In this document: positions 52,501 to 64,000 of the stretch, in pieces | Layout of the letters: every line of letters begins with the position of its first letter | Position numbering within the stretch: position 1 is the first letter of the stretch | Assembly: GCA_936450465.1 (NCBI GenBank) | Contig: OW388292.1 | Location: 26,256,652 to 26,320,651 of the forward strand | DNA length: 64,000 nt | Origin: Gibbula magus | Lineage: Eukaryota > Mollusca > Gastropoda > Trochida > Trochidae | Reading direction: 5' to 3' | The notes under the pieces: generated by a model | The model's database searches: none | What the model saw: only the letters and a program-made list of their open reading frames with translations | Told to the model about the DNA's origin: nothing | Position numbers and translations under genes: made by a program

Positions 52501-55500
52501 TCGATCTCTCTCCACTCACCGGGTTTCTATAGATTGCTGCAGGCCTTGTGGACTCTGAAGACTTGGTAAATATCTGATCTACCCGGGACACTGCACCACT
52601 AAGTCAGGAAGTGATTAGTGTATAGCACAGGCCTGCAAATGGGTGGTGGTAATTGGAAGAGACATGTAGTATGAGTTGTATTCTATTCACGTTTGTTTGA
52701 ATTCCATAAAATATGTATATATGCGGAACAATTTGACTTCATTTGACTGAAATGAAATACCTTTCCTGTCTTTTTTTCACTCCGGGCTCATTAATCATAA
52801 ACATGAGATCAACCCAGCAATAGGCTACGAAGACACAAATAGGTATTTTTCAAAATCAAAACAAAAAACGTTATAATGAACAAACTATTCAACCTTTTAC
52901 AACATTAAAGGTAAAAACACCAAAAAGAACAATTGATCGAAAAAGGTTTTTATGAAAAACATCAACTGACCAAAAAGTGATAAAAAACAGCTACAAATTT
53001 CCAGCATTCTAACTTCTGTAACTTCTGCAATGTTATGCAGCGGTTAATAAATACTTGAATACAAGAGACATGCATCAATGAGACGCGAGTCACTCGAACC
53101 ATCCACAGAGTCCGGTCTGTAAGGCGAGGAGGGGACCAGTCCCCTGTGTAGATATCGGCTACTCACATGACAACAGCGAGTCGCTAGCTTTTACCACCGC
53201 CTCTTCTCTCTCTCTACAGCTTATTTATTATTTACCATATGCACTCTTTCGAAACTCTGGGTAATCAAATTTACCCGTTGTCCCAAGATGTGTGGTATGT
53301 GAAGGAGACGTCACTGCAGTCGGTGAATCGCTTGAAATGATATGGACATGTTTCACTTCTTTTTGCTTCTTCGAGTCCCATCAACAAATTAATAACCCCG
53401 GTATTGATTGTGAGTTTGGTTCAAACTTATTGTGTGCAGACTGATAGTCTGTTCCTTCATATCTTAACAGTGAAACATCAGAGAACAGAGAGCACAATGT
53501 TAGTAATCTGAATCTGAAATGTTGAGTACAAATATAAATTTATATTAAACCTGTTTAAAAACATGTAGATTTCTTCCATGAATAGATTAAAGACGAAAAT
53601 AAAACAGTAACTGTGACATCTGGCAGTGCAACATGCGGTGACCGATATCCTGTTACCTATGGTCAAGATTAAGGTCACGATGAATGTCACTATCACTTTG
53701 TCTTGATTATCACCATGTCTCTTAATTTCTTTTAAGTGACATTCAGAGAGACGGGACATCACTGCTATACATAAGATAACCTGCAATGTTACCTTGTACA
53801 GATAATGTATTAGGCAACTCGCGTGATAATTCCATTGTTTCTCTGTAAGCAACCTTTCTCCGACTGTTAAAGGTATACAGGTATCCCTAATGACTAAAGA
53901 TCATTATCCCAGGTTTGTTTGGAAGTAACAGTACTGTTCTCAGACTGTCATAGGTACACATGTAGCCCTGTTACCAAGGATCATCATCCCACGTATAGTT
54001 ACACAGGTTAACTTGTTAACTACAGAGTATCATCCCGTGTTTCTCCTGACATCTTCAGTAGGTAACATGTGCCGTGGATGTGATATAGTGTATGGAATTT
54101 GAGAGCGTCTGGGCAGGTAGAATAATATTTATGGTTTTTATAATAACGATTAGGTACTATAAAGTAATTTGAAGACACTACAATGAATTAAATTGGTCGG
54201 TTCAATTATTTATGTTTGGCATATTCGTGAATGCTCATAGTTCATGGTTACGATCTCTTGGATTAGTCAATGACTCCCATATGTACTGAAGGTTTTCGAT
54301 TTAACTCTTCCATTAGTACTGTATGTCTTCAATTGAACTTAATAAATCAGCGTCTCTAAATAAGCCACCATTAACAGTCAATGTGTAGACCTATACATGA
54401 TAACCATGTTCTAATGGTTTATCTATGTCGGTTGTTTCGATAAAATGATATGGTACCTCGGTGTAGGTGTTCATGATAAATGGGTACAATTGCATGTCTG
54501 TGTGGGCCAGCATGACACAGTGACATGTCCTTATGAGAATACATCAGCGTACTGTAGTGCATAGTAAAGAGAACAAGTCTGTGCGTTGATGACTGTTTTC
54601 ATTAAGCACCATCACGTTTCCGCAATCAAAGTCGGAGATGAACCTGTTTCTTTAGTAAACTGTTTAATGGGCATCGTGATTCTCATTAAACAGATCCTGC
54701 TGAAATCAGATACCTCAACATGCTCTTGACTACATGTTCAGAGAATAAGTCTTGTTTAAGTTGGAAGGCAGTTCCTAGGTTCTGAGTTTGTGGTTTAGTT
54801 TAGAAGGGTCGACTCTGAACGTTTCAGCACCTTCGTGCGTAGGAAGACGGAGGTGTCTAGACCTTGTGACATGCTCTAGACTCCGTGGCACCTGTTAACA
54901 TTTAGATGCTTGATGAAATTACCTCGGTCCGAAGCCGACATTGTGAACATATCGAATTTTCCAAGATTATTGAAGGAAGAGTGTAGTGTAACCTGAGTTT
55001 ACTACTGTACCTCAACCTAAGCACATCACATCACCCTATATCTGTGAGATATTTCTTCTGTCTTGGACAACCTTGTCTCAGCTGCCCTCCCTAATTGTTC
55101 AAGTCTTGAGGGACAAACGAGTCATATTTCAGATCGCAGGTTACCGGGACTCCCTGACACAAGAGCTGACCGCCCGCCTAGCTTGTTATTCCTCTGTCTA
55201 CCTCCAAGCGTTCCCAGATCGTGTCCCAAGGGGCCGGTGTTGCATGGTAGCCCGTGATGGTGCCAAGTGTTTGTCAGCCCTCGACCCATCACATCCCGGT
55301 TACAAATGGTTATTGCGGGGAGACAGGTAATTAGAGAAGCACGGGCGTCGGACAATTTCCTCCCATTACTCACCCACCACCATCATCAGCCTGGGGACAG
55401 GTGACCGGAAGTGCGCCATTTTGGGAAGAACATTATGGGATTTCTCTCCACTGCACCCTCAACGTGGACCATCTTATTGGTTGACGAGGGTGTAACGTTT

Positions 55501-57264
55501 GATAAGTTGCCCACTCACTTCCGACCCTAATGGGTAACGGGGGATGTTATCGAAACAGTCACCTGATGAAATATGATCCCGCTCAGCAAGGGATTGGCAC
55601 ATGAATCGATTTTAACTTCACTACGACAGATTGAACGTGCGCTATCTTTTATTCAAACCGTTACTCAGGGAAAGATAACTCTAATATCTGATTTGGTTGA
55701 AAAAAGTTCTTGTCAACTTTACGCCCCCTGTTTATCTGGATCTGTTTGGAAACAGGAATCGATTTACCATCCACCATGTCCTCTTTGAGCTAAATCTGTT
55801 TTATCTCCGACCGTCGGTCGCAGATGTTTGGCGTGGTGCGAGACAAGCGTGCAGCATCAGACCCATACCTACGCTTAATTTGCCTTCTGACTGAACACAG
55901 GAGCATTTCATTAAATCAAATCAATTATGTTGCCACTACCTTCAAAATGGCACTAGCTTACGTGTACACAAACTCGGCCAATGACTGGGAAAAAACTTGT
56001 AAAACAAAATCATGGCACATCTGTGTTTTCGAAATTCTCGGTCTGCGAAGTTCTACGCCTCTCGCCTGATCTGCGAAACCTAGTAAAGCCATTGTCTCGA
56101 CAATTCATCAATTTACTATTGGTAAGCGAGATAACTGCCTCATAAATAATGAAGCAAGGGCTGGGCCGGCCTCCCTGTGCCTGTTCCGTGTACCCTTGCT
56201 TCCTCCTGAAGCGTATAATCAATACTGCGGCTCCCGTCTCCCCACTGATGTTTATTCATGTACTGGAGAATGGTTTTACGCCGTGCCAAGAGATTTCGCC
56301 ATGGGAACGTAGGCATCTTACCGAGCCCCCATATCTCTTCCAAGTCTGCATCGCTTAGGGAAAAGCTTCCCGAAACAAGATAACGGCTGCTACCTCATAA
56401 CTCAAACTGCAATACTATCACTGCCCCTATCACGCAGAGTCGAAGAGAGTGACCAAACATTGAGGTTTTTATGCCAATATGTTATATTTTGTTCATGAAG
56501 GTTGGGGTTCTGAGGGGTGCTATAAAGCTTCGATGAGTCATTGTCTCCCATTGCGAGCCCATCGTGTACCTGGTCAGGTGAAAGCGCTTTGAAGCTTTTC
56601 TACCGCCCGCTTTCAAATTGCTATCGATCGGGCTTGCTCGGCTGTTGGAGGACCGACGTGCCTCTTCAGTGCACGCTTTTCTCGAGTATTCATATCTCTG
56701 CCAATTATCCCCGCCGACCAAACTATACCAATCAATACCTTTCTTCCATAAAAAAATTATCAACTATTTAAAATTTCATACGTGTGCCTCGCTCCATTGA
56801 ATAAGCGCGCACTGGAGACGTTTGTGAAAGGCGCTCTACCTTGAGAGGCGCTCATAGTCTCAAAGAGAGGAAGTTCCCAGGAAGAACACCTTAGCACGGC
56901 CTTTCATCAGTTGCCATGGCAACAGAGGGGTTAGGTGTACACAGAGACTGAAGAGCAAGGATGGATGGAATTTTGAGCCTTTCTTGTTCCAATGACAAAG
57001 CAAACAGTGAGGACTAATTTAGCCGGGGGAGACGTAGGGGTGGGACCGAGCCGGTTGCATGGTTACCTCCAAACACCTTTGTTACCTGTAGTGGCTCTTT
57101 CACGGGACTGGGGACATGGAAGATGGGGCTAATGGGTTGTAGAACAATGGGAGACAGTTAGCGAGACGTAGCTATTGAACCACCAGAAATAAGCTCAAGT
57201 CAGTCTTGTTAGAAGCTGCAGTCTTGTAGTGCCACTGAATTGGCGTGTCTTGGGCTGTCTCACA

Positions 57265-57310
57265 ATGACTGCTTTGGAAAGTCCACTTAAAAACACACGG
57301 GGATCTCTTG
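57265..57310 (+). CDS. Candidate alternative first coding exon of NOL4 (MTALES...)
   Basis: The ATG at 57265 (context CACAATGA) opens MTALESPLKNTRGSL plus one base and is followed by a consensus GTAAGT donor at 57311. Phase 1 matches the exon at 62373, so the join gives ...RGSL|D TDGDTVMAP. An in-frame TAA lies at 57190-57192, so the ATG is a genuine frame start. The 400 bases upstream are GC-richer than the intron average. Transcripts from here would carry only the middle and C-terminal part of NOL4. The peptide has no recognised relative; support is the ATG, the strong donor and the phase. Confidence 0.42.
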
Positions 57311-58042
57311 GTAAGTTCTTCGCGTTTTTTTACTTTTAAAGAAAAAATCCACTTAACTTGAAATCGCTAAGTAACTTTGGGTGTTGTTAAGATCATCCGT
57401 TTCTCCCTCCCTACTAAATAACCAATTAAGTTCGTGAGCAGAGTTCGCGGCGTTGTGTCTTCAAGTTACTTTTGTGACTTGGAATTTAACTTGAACGTCG
57501 GTTAATTTGATAAGCTGGTCATAAAAGACTAAAGCAACAAAGTTTTGTCAATTTTATTCATTTTTGCAGAATAAATCTTTGCGGCATTAATCCCTTGTTA
57601 ATACGGCCTCGCACCTAAAAACAGGAAGGGCCTAAAAGTTTTAGAAGGCGATGTTTAATATTCCTGAATAATTTAAAGGATAAATCTTGACACGACCCAA
57701 GCCACAGCGCTGATCTATAACGTGCAGAAACATTCGAGGACATTCAATTCGTGTCCTGTCAACTGTATATACATTCCACTGTGGGTTCAGGTATATCGAT
57801 CAGAATGTTAGATGAGTAGGTCACTTCCTTCGTATACATGTTCTGGGAACGACGTTCAGTTTCACCTGCCCGGACTAGGATTTACAGTTAATCTGACGTT
57901 TGGTTTTCCATTCTCGTAGTAAGGTAACATAGTCACAGTGTCTGAGCCGTATCACATATACGCTGTATTTGGGCTTTATCTATTTATGACTTAGCCCTTA
58001 TCGTGAATGTAATAAAGTGGAAGCAGGTGTCTCAGAGGATGT

Positions 58043-58075
58043 CATTTATTTATTTATTTATTTATTTATTTATTT
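58043..58075. repeat. (TTTA)n tetranucleotide microsatellite
   Basis: About eight TTTA units, no other content. Confidence 0.95.
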
Positions 58076-59269
58076 TCTTTGTTTCTGTTTCTTTGTTGAA
58101 TCTAATTCAATTCATCCATATTTACTGTTCTTATTATTTCTATTTGATAAATCCTTTATCACAATCGCGTAATCATTTTATAAGGCAACTTTTCATATGT
58201 TTCATATCAAACCGTCCACTTCAACAACCTAAGTTAAATTAAGGAAGTTCACTAGATCAAGATATTTTTCTGAGATGGCCAATACAAAATGTATTATCCA
58301 TTATATTAGGAAAAGAAAGGTCATTGTTGACATTAATCTTTTCTTGTAGTCAGTGTGGCCACAATAGTTCTGACAATTACCGCTAGATGTCGTTATAAGC
58401 TCCGCAGCTCTGCCATACACTGTGACAGCTTCCTACTCGGCACCAAAATGGAGAAGAAAACTCCTTGTGCGGACATGTCACTCTGTAGTGATTAGGGAGG
58501 GAGGCTGTCACGTACTCTCAGTGCTCAGAGTCTAACCCTGTACGCACTGGCGCCGTATCATATGCGATGACACTCACGGTCCTCAAATCTAACTCTTGGC
58601 AAAAAGCCGAGCACGGAGTTTTGTTAACGAAATTAAGAAACACAGATCACAGACGTTTGTGTCTTTTGAAAAATCGGCATCGACGTCGACTTCCCTGATG
58701 TTTGAAATACAGAAGTTGTTTTTTCAATGTGTTTTAGACAAAATGAAATTTGTTTGAAGTTGTAGAAGCGCAGCGCTAAGAAATGGAGGTATTTGATTTC
58801 AACTGTGAAAAAGTTTCTTGCCAATGTGTAACTATAAAGGAAAGAGTTTGAAAGTACTGTTTTATCCTATCTGTTATTCCTGGTCACGAAACTTTTTCTG
58901 TAGTTTAGCTTCATAAACCGTTTTAACTACGGACCAAGGCGTGTTTTATTTTTTTAAAAATAAAATTGGAATGGATGACTTATAAAAAGGGCTTGTATTC
59001 GTGTGAAAGATGGGAATTACATAACATCAGCATACGTTTCATAGTTAACATACTTTATTGATTAACAAATTAAACAAATTTAACAAGTTTAGATAACTGG
59101 TTAACCTGGCAAATTATAGAACTTCTTAGTTGTCTTCGCTGGAAGGTATCAGTGACTCCTGATCACTGATCCGAGGGTACCACTTTTGTCAGCGTAAAAC
59201 TTTGATGACGTAGAACCCTTCCATCGATGACGTCATTGGTTCATAGTATAAATATGTTATACTCCTCCA

Positions 59270-59620
59270 TGACGAAATATTTTTTTACTTTGACCTTGGC
59301 ATTTTTCGAAACTTTCCCTTGGTCATACCTTGGTTAGTGATTGGCATATGATACATGGCATGTACATTCATTGTGACGAGACATTTCGGATTAGGTAAAT
59401 ATTTTGACATTCTGACCTTGACTTTGGCATAAACATTTTTCGAAACATTTAACCTTGGTCATATACCTTTTCATTGCTTACTGCCAGGCCTTTTATACTT
59501 AACATGGGTATCATTGTGAAGAGACGTTTCAGGTGAGGTCATAATTTTGACCTCGTGATCTTGACCTTGGCACAGGAAGCATATGGAACCTTTGAAGCTT
59601 AACCATACTCATTCCGATGA
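59270..59620. repeat. Degenerate tandem repeat with TGACCTTG motifs
   Basis: Three imperfect units of roughly 120-135 bp share CTTTGACCTTGGCA / TGACCTTGACTTTGGCA / TTGACCTTGGCACA, then TTTTTCGAAACTTT or ACATTTTTCGAAACATTT (lost in the third), then CCTTGGTCATA. TGACCTTG is the reverse complement of the nuclear-receptor monomer site CAAGGTCA. A hairpin ATCAGTGA...TCACTGAT lies just upstream (about 59149-59171). Confidence 0.7.
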
Positions 59621-61854
59621 AGTGTTAGTACTTAAACTTTCGCCAAACTATCCGGAAGCATGAGTGTTTAACAAACAGATCTTGTTAATCCTGGGTTTGA
59701 TAAAAGACAAATGTGATCATGCCTCCCGATGTTTGTGTAAATGTGTCATAAGTTCCGGACAATGATATGCCACAGAAGTATTGACAACTTTCTACTTGAT
59801 TTTCGGTTACCCCCTTGTCCTTTAACCCTGAATTGAAACATACAATGGCCAAACGTGAACTTAAAACTATATAGGTGGTTATAATACTTGTTATATCACC
59901 GAATACACTAAAAATAGTTCAGGAAAGTTGTTGGTAAAATTTGATAGGTTTTGTATTTAAGGTGTAATAAATACTCTTCAAGTATAGGTATACAGATGTA
60001 AGTTTGTTTAGTTTCTATGTTAACCATAGTTGTTAGGTCACTGTTTTATAATGTAGTTTACCTTATTTATTTTTGATTATGTATTAGTTTAATTTGTTAA
60101 TTTAAAATTAGGTTTTATGTTTTGTTCGGACACGTTTAGAAGTATGATACAATCAATTAAAATAATCTTCCTCTTCTTCTTCGTCTTCTTTTATTTTTTT
60201 CTTCTGTTATAAATCAAATTTTCAAACACATCCATTACGTTCTATGCAATGTCAGATATCTGAGAACTGGGAAATCTTATATTTGATTTCTAAATTGTGT
60301 TTCTACAAAGAATTAATTGATTCAATGGTGAAAGACTCAGAAGAAATAAACACTCCATACTTTTAAAGGCTGTAACTTAAAGTGGATCTAATAACCCGCC
60401 TCCGATTGGCTGAGAGGAGTTAGAAATATCGATAGAGAAAAAGTCTCTGGATTATAGCTGTGGGAGTGCGCTAAAAGACCCTAATCTTTCCACACGAAGA
60501 CGAGCCGCAATAATGTGGACAGTGTACCTGCCCGAGTCCTTCCAGCCTTAGTTTCTGATTTGAATAGATCGAGTTTCCTCCAAACGCTCCGTGGTTTGAT
60601 CAATACCTTTCTTTGTTAATGAATCTTGTATCCAGGTGAGACGAGGCCCATCTCCATCCAATAAATGCTAATGATATCAGCTTCATACCCTCTCCCCACT
60701 CCCCATCTCCCCATCTCCCCTTAACAGCACTTGTAACGTTCGATCCCAATCCCTTTGTTCCTTGAAAGTTCCTGCAAGTCTTGAAGACAACGTGTTATTG
60801 TTTTGCACCAACCTTGGTACGTTTTGTTGCCAGAATTACACAGTAAGAAAGGGCTGTAATTTCTATCGGATATTATAGAACGGGGTAATGTGTACATGTG
60901 CGTGACGAACACGTTGTTCGTGAAGCGGCATTACTGTTACCCTGTGTTTGCAAGTGCGTTTCGCTGGCCAAAGAGAAAAGACTTGTGATCCATCAATTGT
61001 CGAGGGCAAATCCTAACCTAATGCTGGATAATTAAGCCCGGGATGTAAGGTGTGGAGCCTATGTCCCTCTTAAGCTGATCGATATTTCTGCCTTTTATTC
61101 CTCAGGCGACACAATGGGGATGAAGTGCGCCAAGCTAAAGTCACAGCGAGTCGAACCCGGTCCCGCTATTAAATCTTCTTCACACCAGCTTCATATACGC
61201 GCTCCTTAACCACGACTTAAAGTCGCGTCTGACGTCACAATCCTTCAGCGTGTTTACCCCCCGCCCCTCATCAGAGACGCTCTGCCCGACGTGGACTTAT
61301 CCGTCAACTCTCCCACCAACGTTAAGACAATGTCCTTACTAGACCCCCGGTATAATTGTACATCCGTCGAGGATGAGCCGGAGATATTGAGCTGGTTACC
61401 ATAGAAACCGTTCCGAGCGTGCGGCGGTCTTTCCCCATACCGTTACACCTGTTAAGGTAGATGAAAGCGAGCCTCAAAGAGGAGACGAGGATGACTCGAA
61501 GAACACAGCCGACGATCGAATCACCTCTCCTTAGTGTCGCTCCGTATTAGTCAGTTAGGCGCTGTTCTGCCTTTCAAACACTTCGATCCAAGTTTTCGCC
61601 GTCAAAAATTAATTGAACAAACTTCACTTTGGATTAGGCACCTCTTAGACTGCTACTGGGCGGTGCCTAGATTGGAAGTTGCTTCAATCTGTGGCTCTTC
61701 CTCTGTGAGTTGGCCTGACTTTGAAGAACTCTTTCTTTTATGTCCATACTTGGACGCGGAGGTTTAGCTGGAGATTGGCGCTTTGGAACTTCGGGAAAGA
61801 GTTTGGACTTACGAAGAGTTGGAATTAAATCTCCGGAGGGACTCAGATCGTAAA

Positions 61855-61942
61855 ATGTCGATTCTTAGAGAAAGGTTGGCAAACATACGCAATTATCTTC
61901 TGCAGAGTTCGCCAGGTGTGATCAAATCAGGAATTTTTACAG
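61855..61942 (+). CDS. Candidate alternative first coding exon of NOL4 (MSILRERL...)
   Basis: The ATG at 61855 (context GTAAAATGT) opens MSILRERLANIRNYLLQSS and ten further residues, then a GTAACT donor at 61943. It ends after one codon base (phase 1), matching 62373, so it would read ...GIFT|D TDGDT. An in-frame TAG lies at 61765-61767. The peptide begins with a short, helix-prone charged stretch. The region upstream (60380-61850) is a GC-richer island. With an intron of only 430 bp this is the most compact of the three candidates, but it has no homology support and the donor is less ideal than at 57311. Confidence 0.38.
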
Positions 61943-62372
61943 GTAACTCACGGATGTTCTGCGAGTCGTCTAGCAAATCAGAACTCATCGTTTATCATCG
62001 TAAAATGACATCACTGCTTTTTATTGGCAGCGATCAATGTTTGATGTAGAAGAGTAGAGTCTTCTCCACGCCACTGACCTATCAGCCATGTTTGTCTCTG
62101 CTCATTGTTAGATGAATATCGATTTTTAAAGGTTAATCGTATGCTCGGGAGACACTAAGCCGTTCTCGACTGCCGTTACACACTATATTTAACCTTTATG
62201 ATTCCTTCTTTACCATTTTATCAATCTCACTGAGCAGAAAGAGCGCCGCAATGGATTGCTTTGAAGGTGCCGCTTCTTTCAGGTAGCACGACTTACCTTT
62301 CAAGTACAGGTATCTCGATTTACCTTTCAGGTGTAAATGTCCTTTCATTATTAATTCGGGATTTTGTTACAG

Positions 62373-62545
62373 ATACGGACGGGGACACTGTAATGGCTCC
62401 AGTCAACCTCGCTACACCTGCCGATATTGAGTCGGGGACAGCTGAAGAAGAAAGATCAAACTCTGTCGCTAAATCCCCAGTCCCTTCAGATAAAGACAAG
62501 GGCCATCCTGAAAGAAAACGAAGAGCGAGTAACGAGAGCGCAGAT
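62373..62545 (+). CDS. nol4: NOL4-like exon, charged variable segment with KRKRR-type basic cluster
   Basis: The exon is 173 nt; the acceptor is ATTTTGTTACAG and the donor is consensus GTAAGT at 62546. It completes the codon left open at 45850 (G + AT = Asp) and ends in phase 0. It encodes DTDGDTVMAPVNLATPADIE, then SGTAEEERSNSVAKSPVPSD, then KDKGHPERKRRASNESAD. The ERKRR cluster with an upstream KDK resembles a nuclear localisation signal (inference). The equivalent part of vertebrate NOL4 is poorly conserved, so the call depends on phase, position, strong splice sites and composition rather than similarity. Two AG|GT dinucleotide junctions just upstream (62282/62283 and 62330/62331) offer alternative acceptors. 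Confidence 0.75.
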
Positions 62546-64000
62546 GTAAGTATTTACTTCATCTTCATTTGCTTTAGAAATATAATGTTCTTTCGAAGTG
62601 TGTTTCATTTTCGTCGACGTAATATCATTTGTAGCTGATATTTGATAAGGTAATTTCTTCTTCTTTTAAGTTTTTTTTTTTTATTTATTTCATCGATTAC
62701 CGTTGTTACGTTAATCTAAAGTGATTATGATTTCGGATTCACGCGCTGCTTGCAGTCTTGGATGTCATAGACATTGGTTCATGTAATTCCGATGATGCAA
62801 TATTGATGTTAATCCAATATAGGTTCGGCATATCGCTTGTACGTTCAGTCGATCAATGTATTTGTTGATAGATTGATTTTCTATCTGCGGCTCCTCATTA
62901 AACAAATTGGCTTTTCTGAACGGTTACAGCGGTGATAGATGTAACGCCTGTTGTATGACAGGACTGTAAGGGTTCGGGCAGAGAAAGGCGTACATGTATT
63001 CAGTGTGTCATCTGTTGAGACCAGCGGCGATACACCCGCAACAACTTGAACCTGTATCACACGTCAATAATTGTGTTACCTTTATATTTATATAAGAGAC
63101 TATGATATTAATGTCAGTAACGTCCGAGCCGTGATGCGTTTCAAAAACAACAAGGAAGATCAAATTATAAAATAAACGTTGTGTGATAATATGTTGTTTG
63201 TACGACGTAAATGTACAATTAAAACATATAAACCACAGTGCTGACTATTAGATAGTAAATGATGTAAGCATGATCGTGCGTGACGGTATGCCATATTGAA
63301 ATGTTATGTATATTATACTTCATGTCGATATGTTCTTTCTATTCGTTCCTTTGGTTTTAACGATAAAATTATATAAATAATAGATTGTTACACGTGTCTG
63401 ATTAACGGAGTTTGCAGGACACAAACATCGCAGAGAGCCTGTAGATTTATTTAAACAGAACCTATATTTCACCACGCATTATGTGTGGTATTCTTACTGA
63501 GGTTGTAATGATTAGAAAAAAGACTGCAATAACATATATTTTAAAACTATCAGTTGTTAGTACTTCCAGACAGATTTAATATGTAAATTGTCTTAATTTA
63601 GCCGTCACGGAAATAGTAAAATGGCTCTGCTTAATAATACCTTGCCCTTTGTCGCGATATTGTTTAGTTTTACCATCTGAAGTTTAAAAAACATACAAAT
63701 ATACATAAATTTCGATAACCTACAGTGATATCGAAAGGTTTTTCAACATTGGCCATTAACGTCATCACAATATTGATAATCCGTTTGAAATTAGAAAAAG
63801 AATCAACTATATTAGCAAAATACACTTTCACATTTACATTTATCATCGACATTAGAAGACCATCGATAGGTCAATCTGAAATATGAAGGTAAGAAAGAAA
63901 ACGTGGATGACATTAACGTTGATATCAATGGCATCAATTTCGATACAGGTATTGATGACATGAACGTCGGCATTGGTGACATGGACGTCGACATTGTTGA
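62546..64000 (+). other. NOL4 intron, left part, runs off the window
   Basis: Starts with GTAAGT. No coding exon was found; the conserved C-terminal block of the family is not in this stretch. AT-rich, with a 21-bp repeat at the right edge as the only structure. Confidence 0.7.
63908..64000. repeat. 21-bp repeat (GATGACATgAACGTcGacATT) at the window edge
   Basis: Units at 63908-63928, 63956-63976 and 63977-63997, plus a 27-bp divergent unit between, share GRTGACATKRACGTYGRYATT. The period is seven codons and the plus frame reads DDINVDI, DDMNVGI, GDMDVDI without a stop to the edge. It probably continues beyond the window. More likely a minisatellite than an exon. Confidence 0.6.

Larger units (their letters stand above)
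45851..62372 (+). other. NOL4 intron, 16.5 kb
   Basis: Phase 1 intron. It contains a split SINE-like repeat (46.0-46.5 kb), a TTTA microsatellite, TGACCTTG-containing repeats (59.3-59.6 kb) and two candidate alternative first exons (57265 and 61855). GC-richer unique islands lie at about 48960-50900, 52100-52620, 54780-57260 and 60380-62060. Unremarkable AT-rich blocks are 46.6-48.95, 50.95-52.1, 52.7-54.7, 57.35-59.1 and 59.65-60.35 kb. Confidence 0.8.

Noticed and set aside
53478..53852. Minus-strand 124-codon hydrophobic frame
   Set aside because: Composition follows AT-rich DNA (Ile, Leu, Phe, Tyr); no motif or start context suggesting a gene.
55082..55326. Possible exon between TTGTCTCAG and GTAATT with a protein-like 81-codon frame
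   Set aside because: Phases do not fit the NOL4 chain: entering from the exon ending at 45850 reads into a stop, and its exit phase does not match 62373. No domain recognised; overlapping open frames on both strands point to stop-poor GC-rich DNA.

Overview
The window is animal nuclear DNA: AT-rich, long introns with canonical GT/AG sites, many microsatellites and several families of small non-autonomous transposons. The repeat profile (tRNA-headed SINEs, a Penelope-like tail, MITEs, and a 49-bp satellite related to the arm of a foldback element) suggests a lophotrochozoan, most likely a bivalve mollusc. That taxonomic call is inference and no species is proposed.

One gene can be recognised. 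It is a plus-strand homologue of NOL4/NOL4L (nucleolar protein 4 family) covering most of the window. Two exons are unmistakable, at 2882-3025 and 20036-20302. They join in phase 0 to give the family's most conserved block (VEDFFDIIY...KHAGQKRTY...LPREAVTRFLMSC..CQKRMH). Two further exons, at 45745-45850 and 62373-62545, follow in perfect phase and encode the acidic, Ser/Pro-rich, weakly conserved middle of the protein. The introns are about 17.0, 25.4 and 16.5 kb. The N-terminal exon(s) and the conserved C-terminal block were not found, so the gene runs off both ends.

The main new observation is three candidate alternative first exons, at 38355-38396, 57265-57310 and 61855-61942. Each has an ATG preceded by an in-frame stop, ends in a GT donor, and leaves exactly the phase needed by the next downstream exon. 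If used, they would make short isoforms lacking the conserved N-terminal block. A canonical-looking recursive splice site (39620/39621) lies in the largest intron.

The rest is intronic. Region by region: 0-2.9 kb holds a Penelope-like retroelement tail inside a perfect 24-bp inverted repeat, AT tracts and a TTATC minisatellite. 3-20 kb holds an AGT repeat, the 49-bp satellite, a CT tract, a hAT-type MITE with perfect 8-bp target duplications, a 31-bp minisatellite, a pogo/Tigger-type MITE with an expanded 33-bp core, and a foldback element. 20-45.7 kb holds SINE heads, a poly-C MITE, a direct-repeat element with paired CRE-like sites, and a tandem repeat. 45.8-64 kb holds a split SINE-like repeat, clustered TGACCTTG motifs and a 21-bp repeat at the right edge. 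Several GC-richer, unique islands stand out against the AT-rich introns and are the best places to look for enhancers. No rRNA gene, functional tRNA gene or CRISPR array was seen, and no convincing second protein-coding gene was found on either strand.
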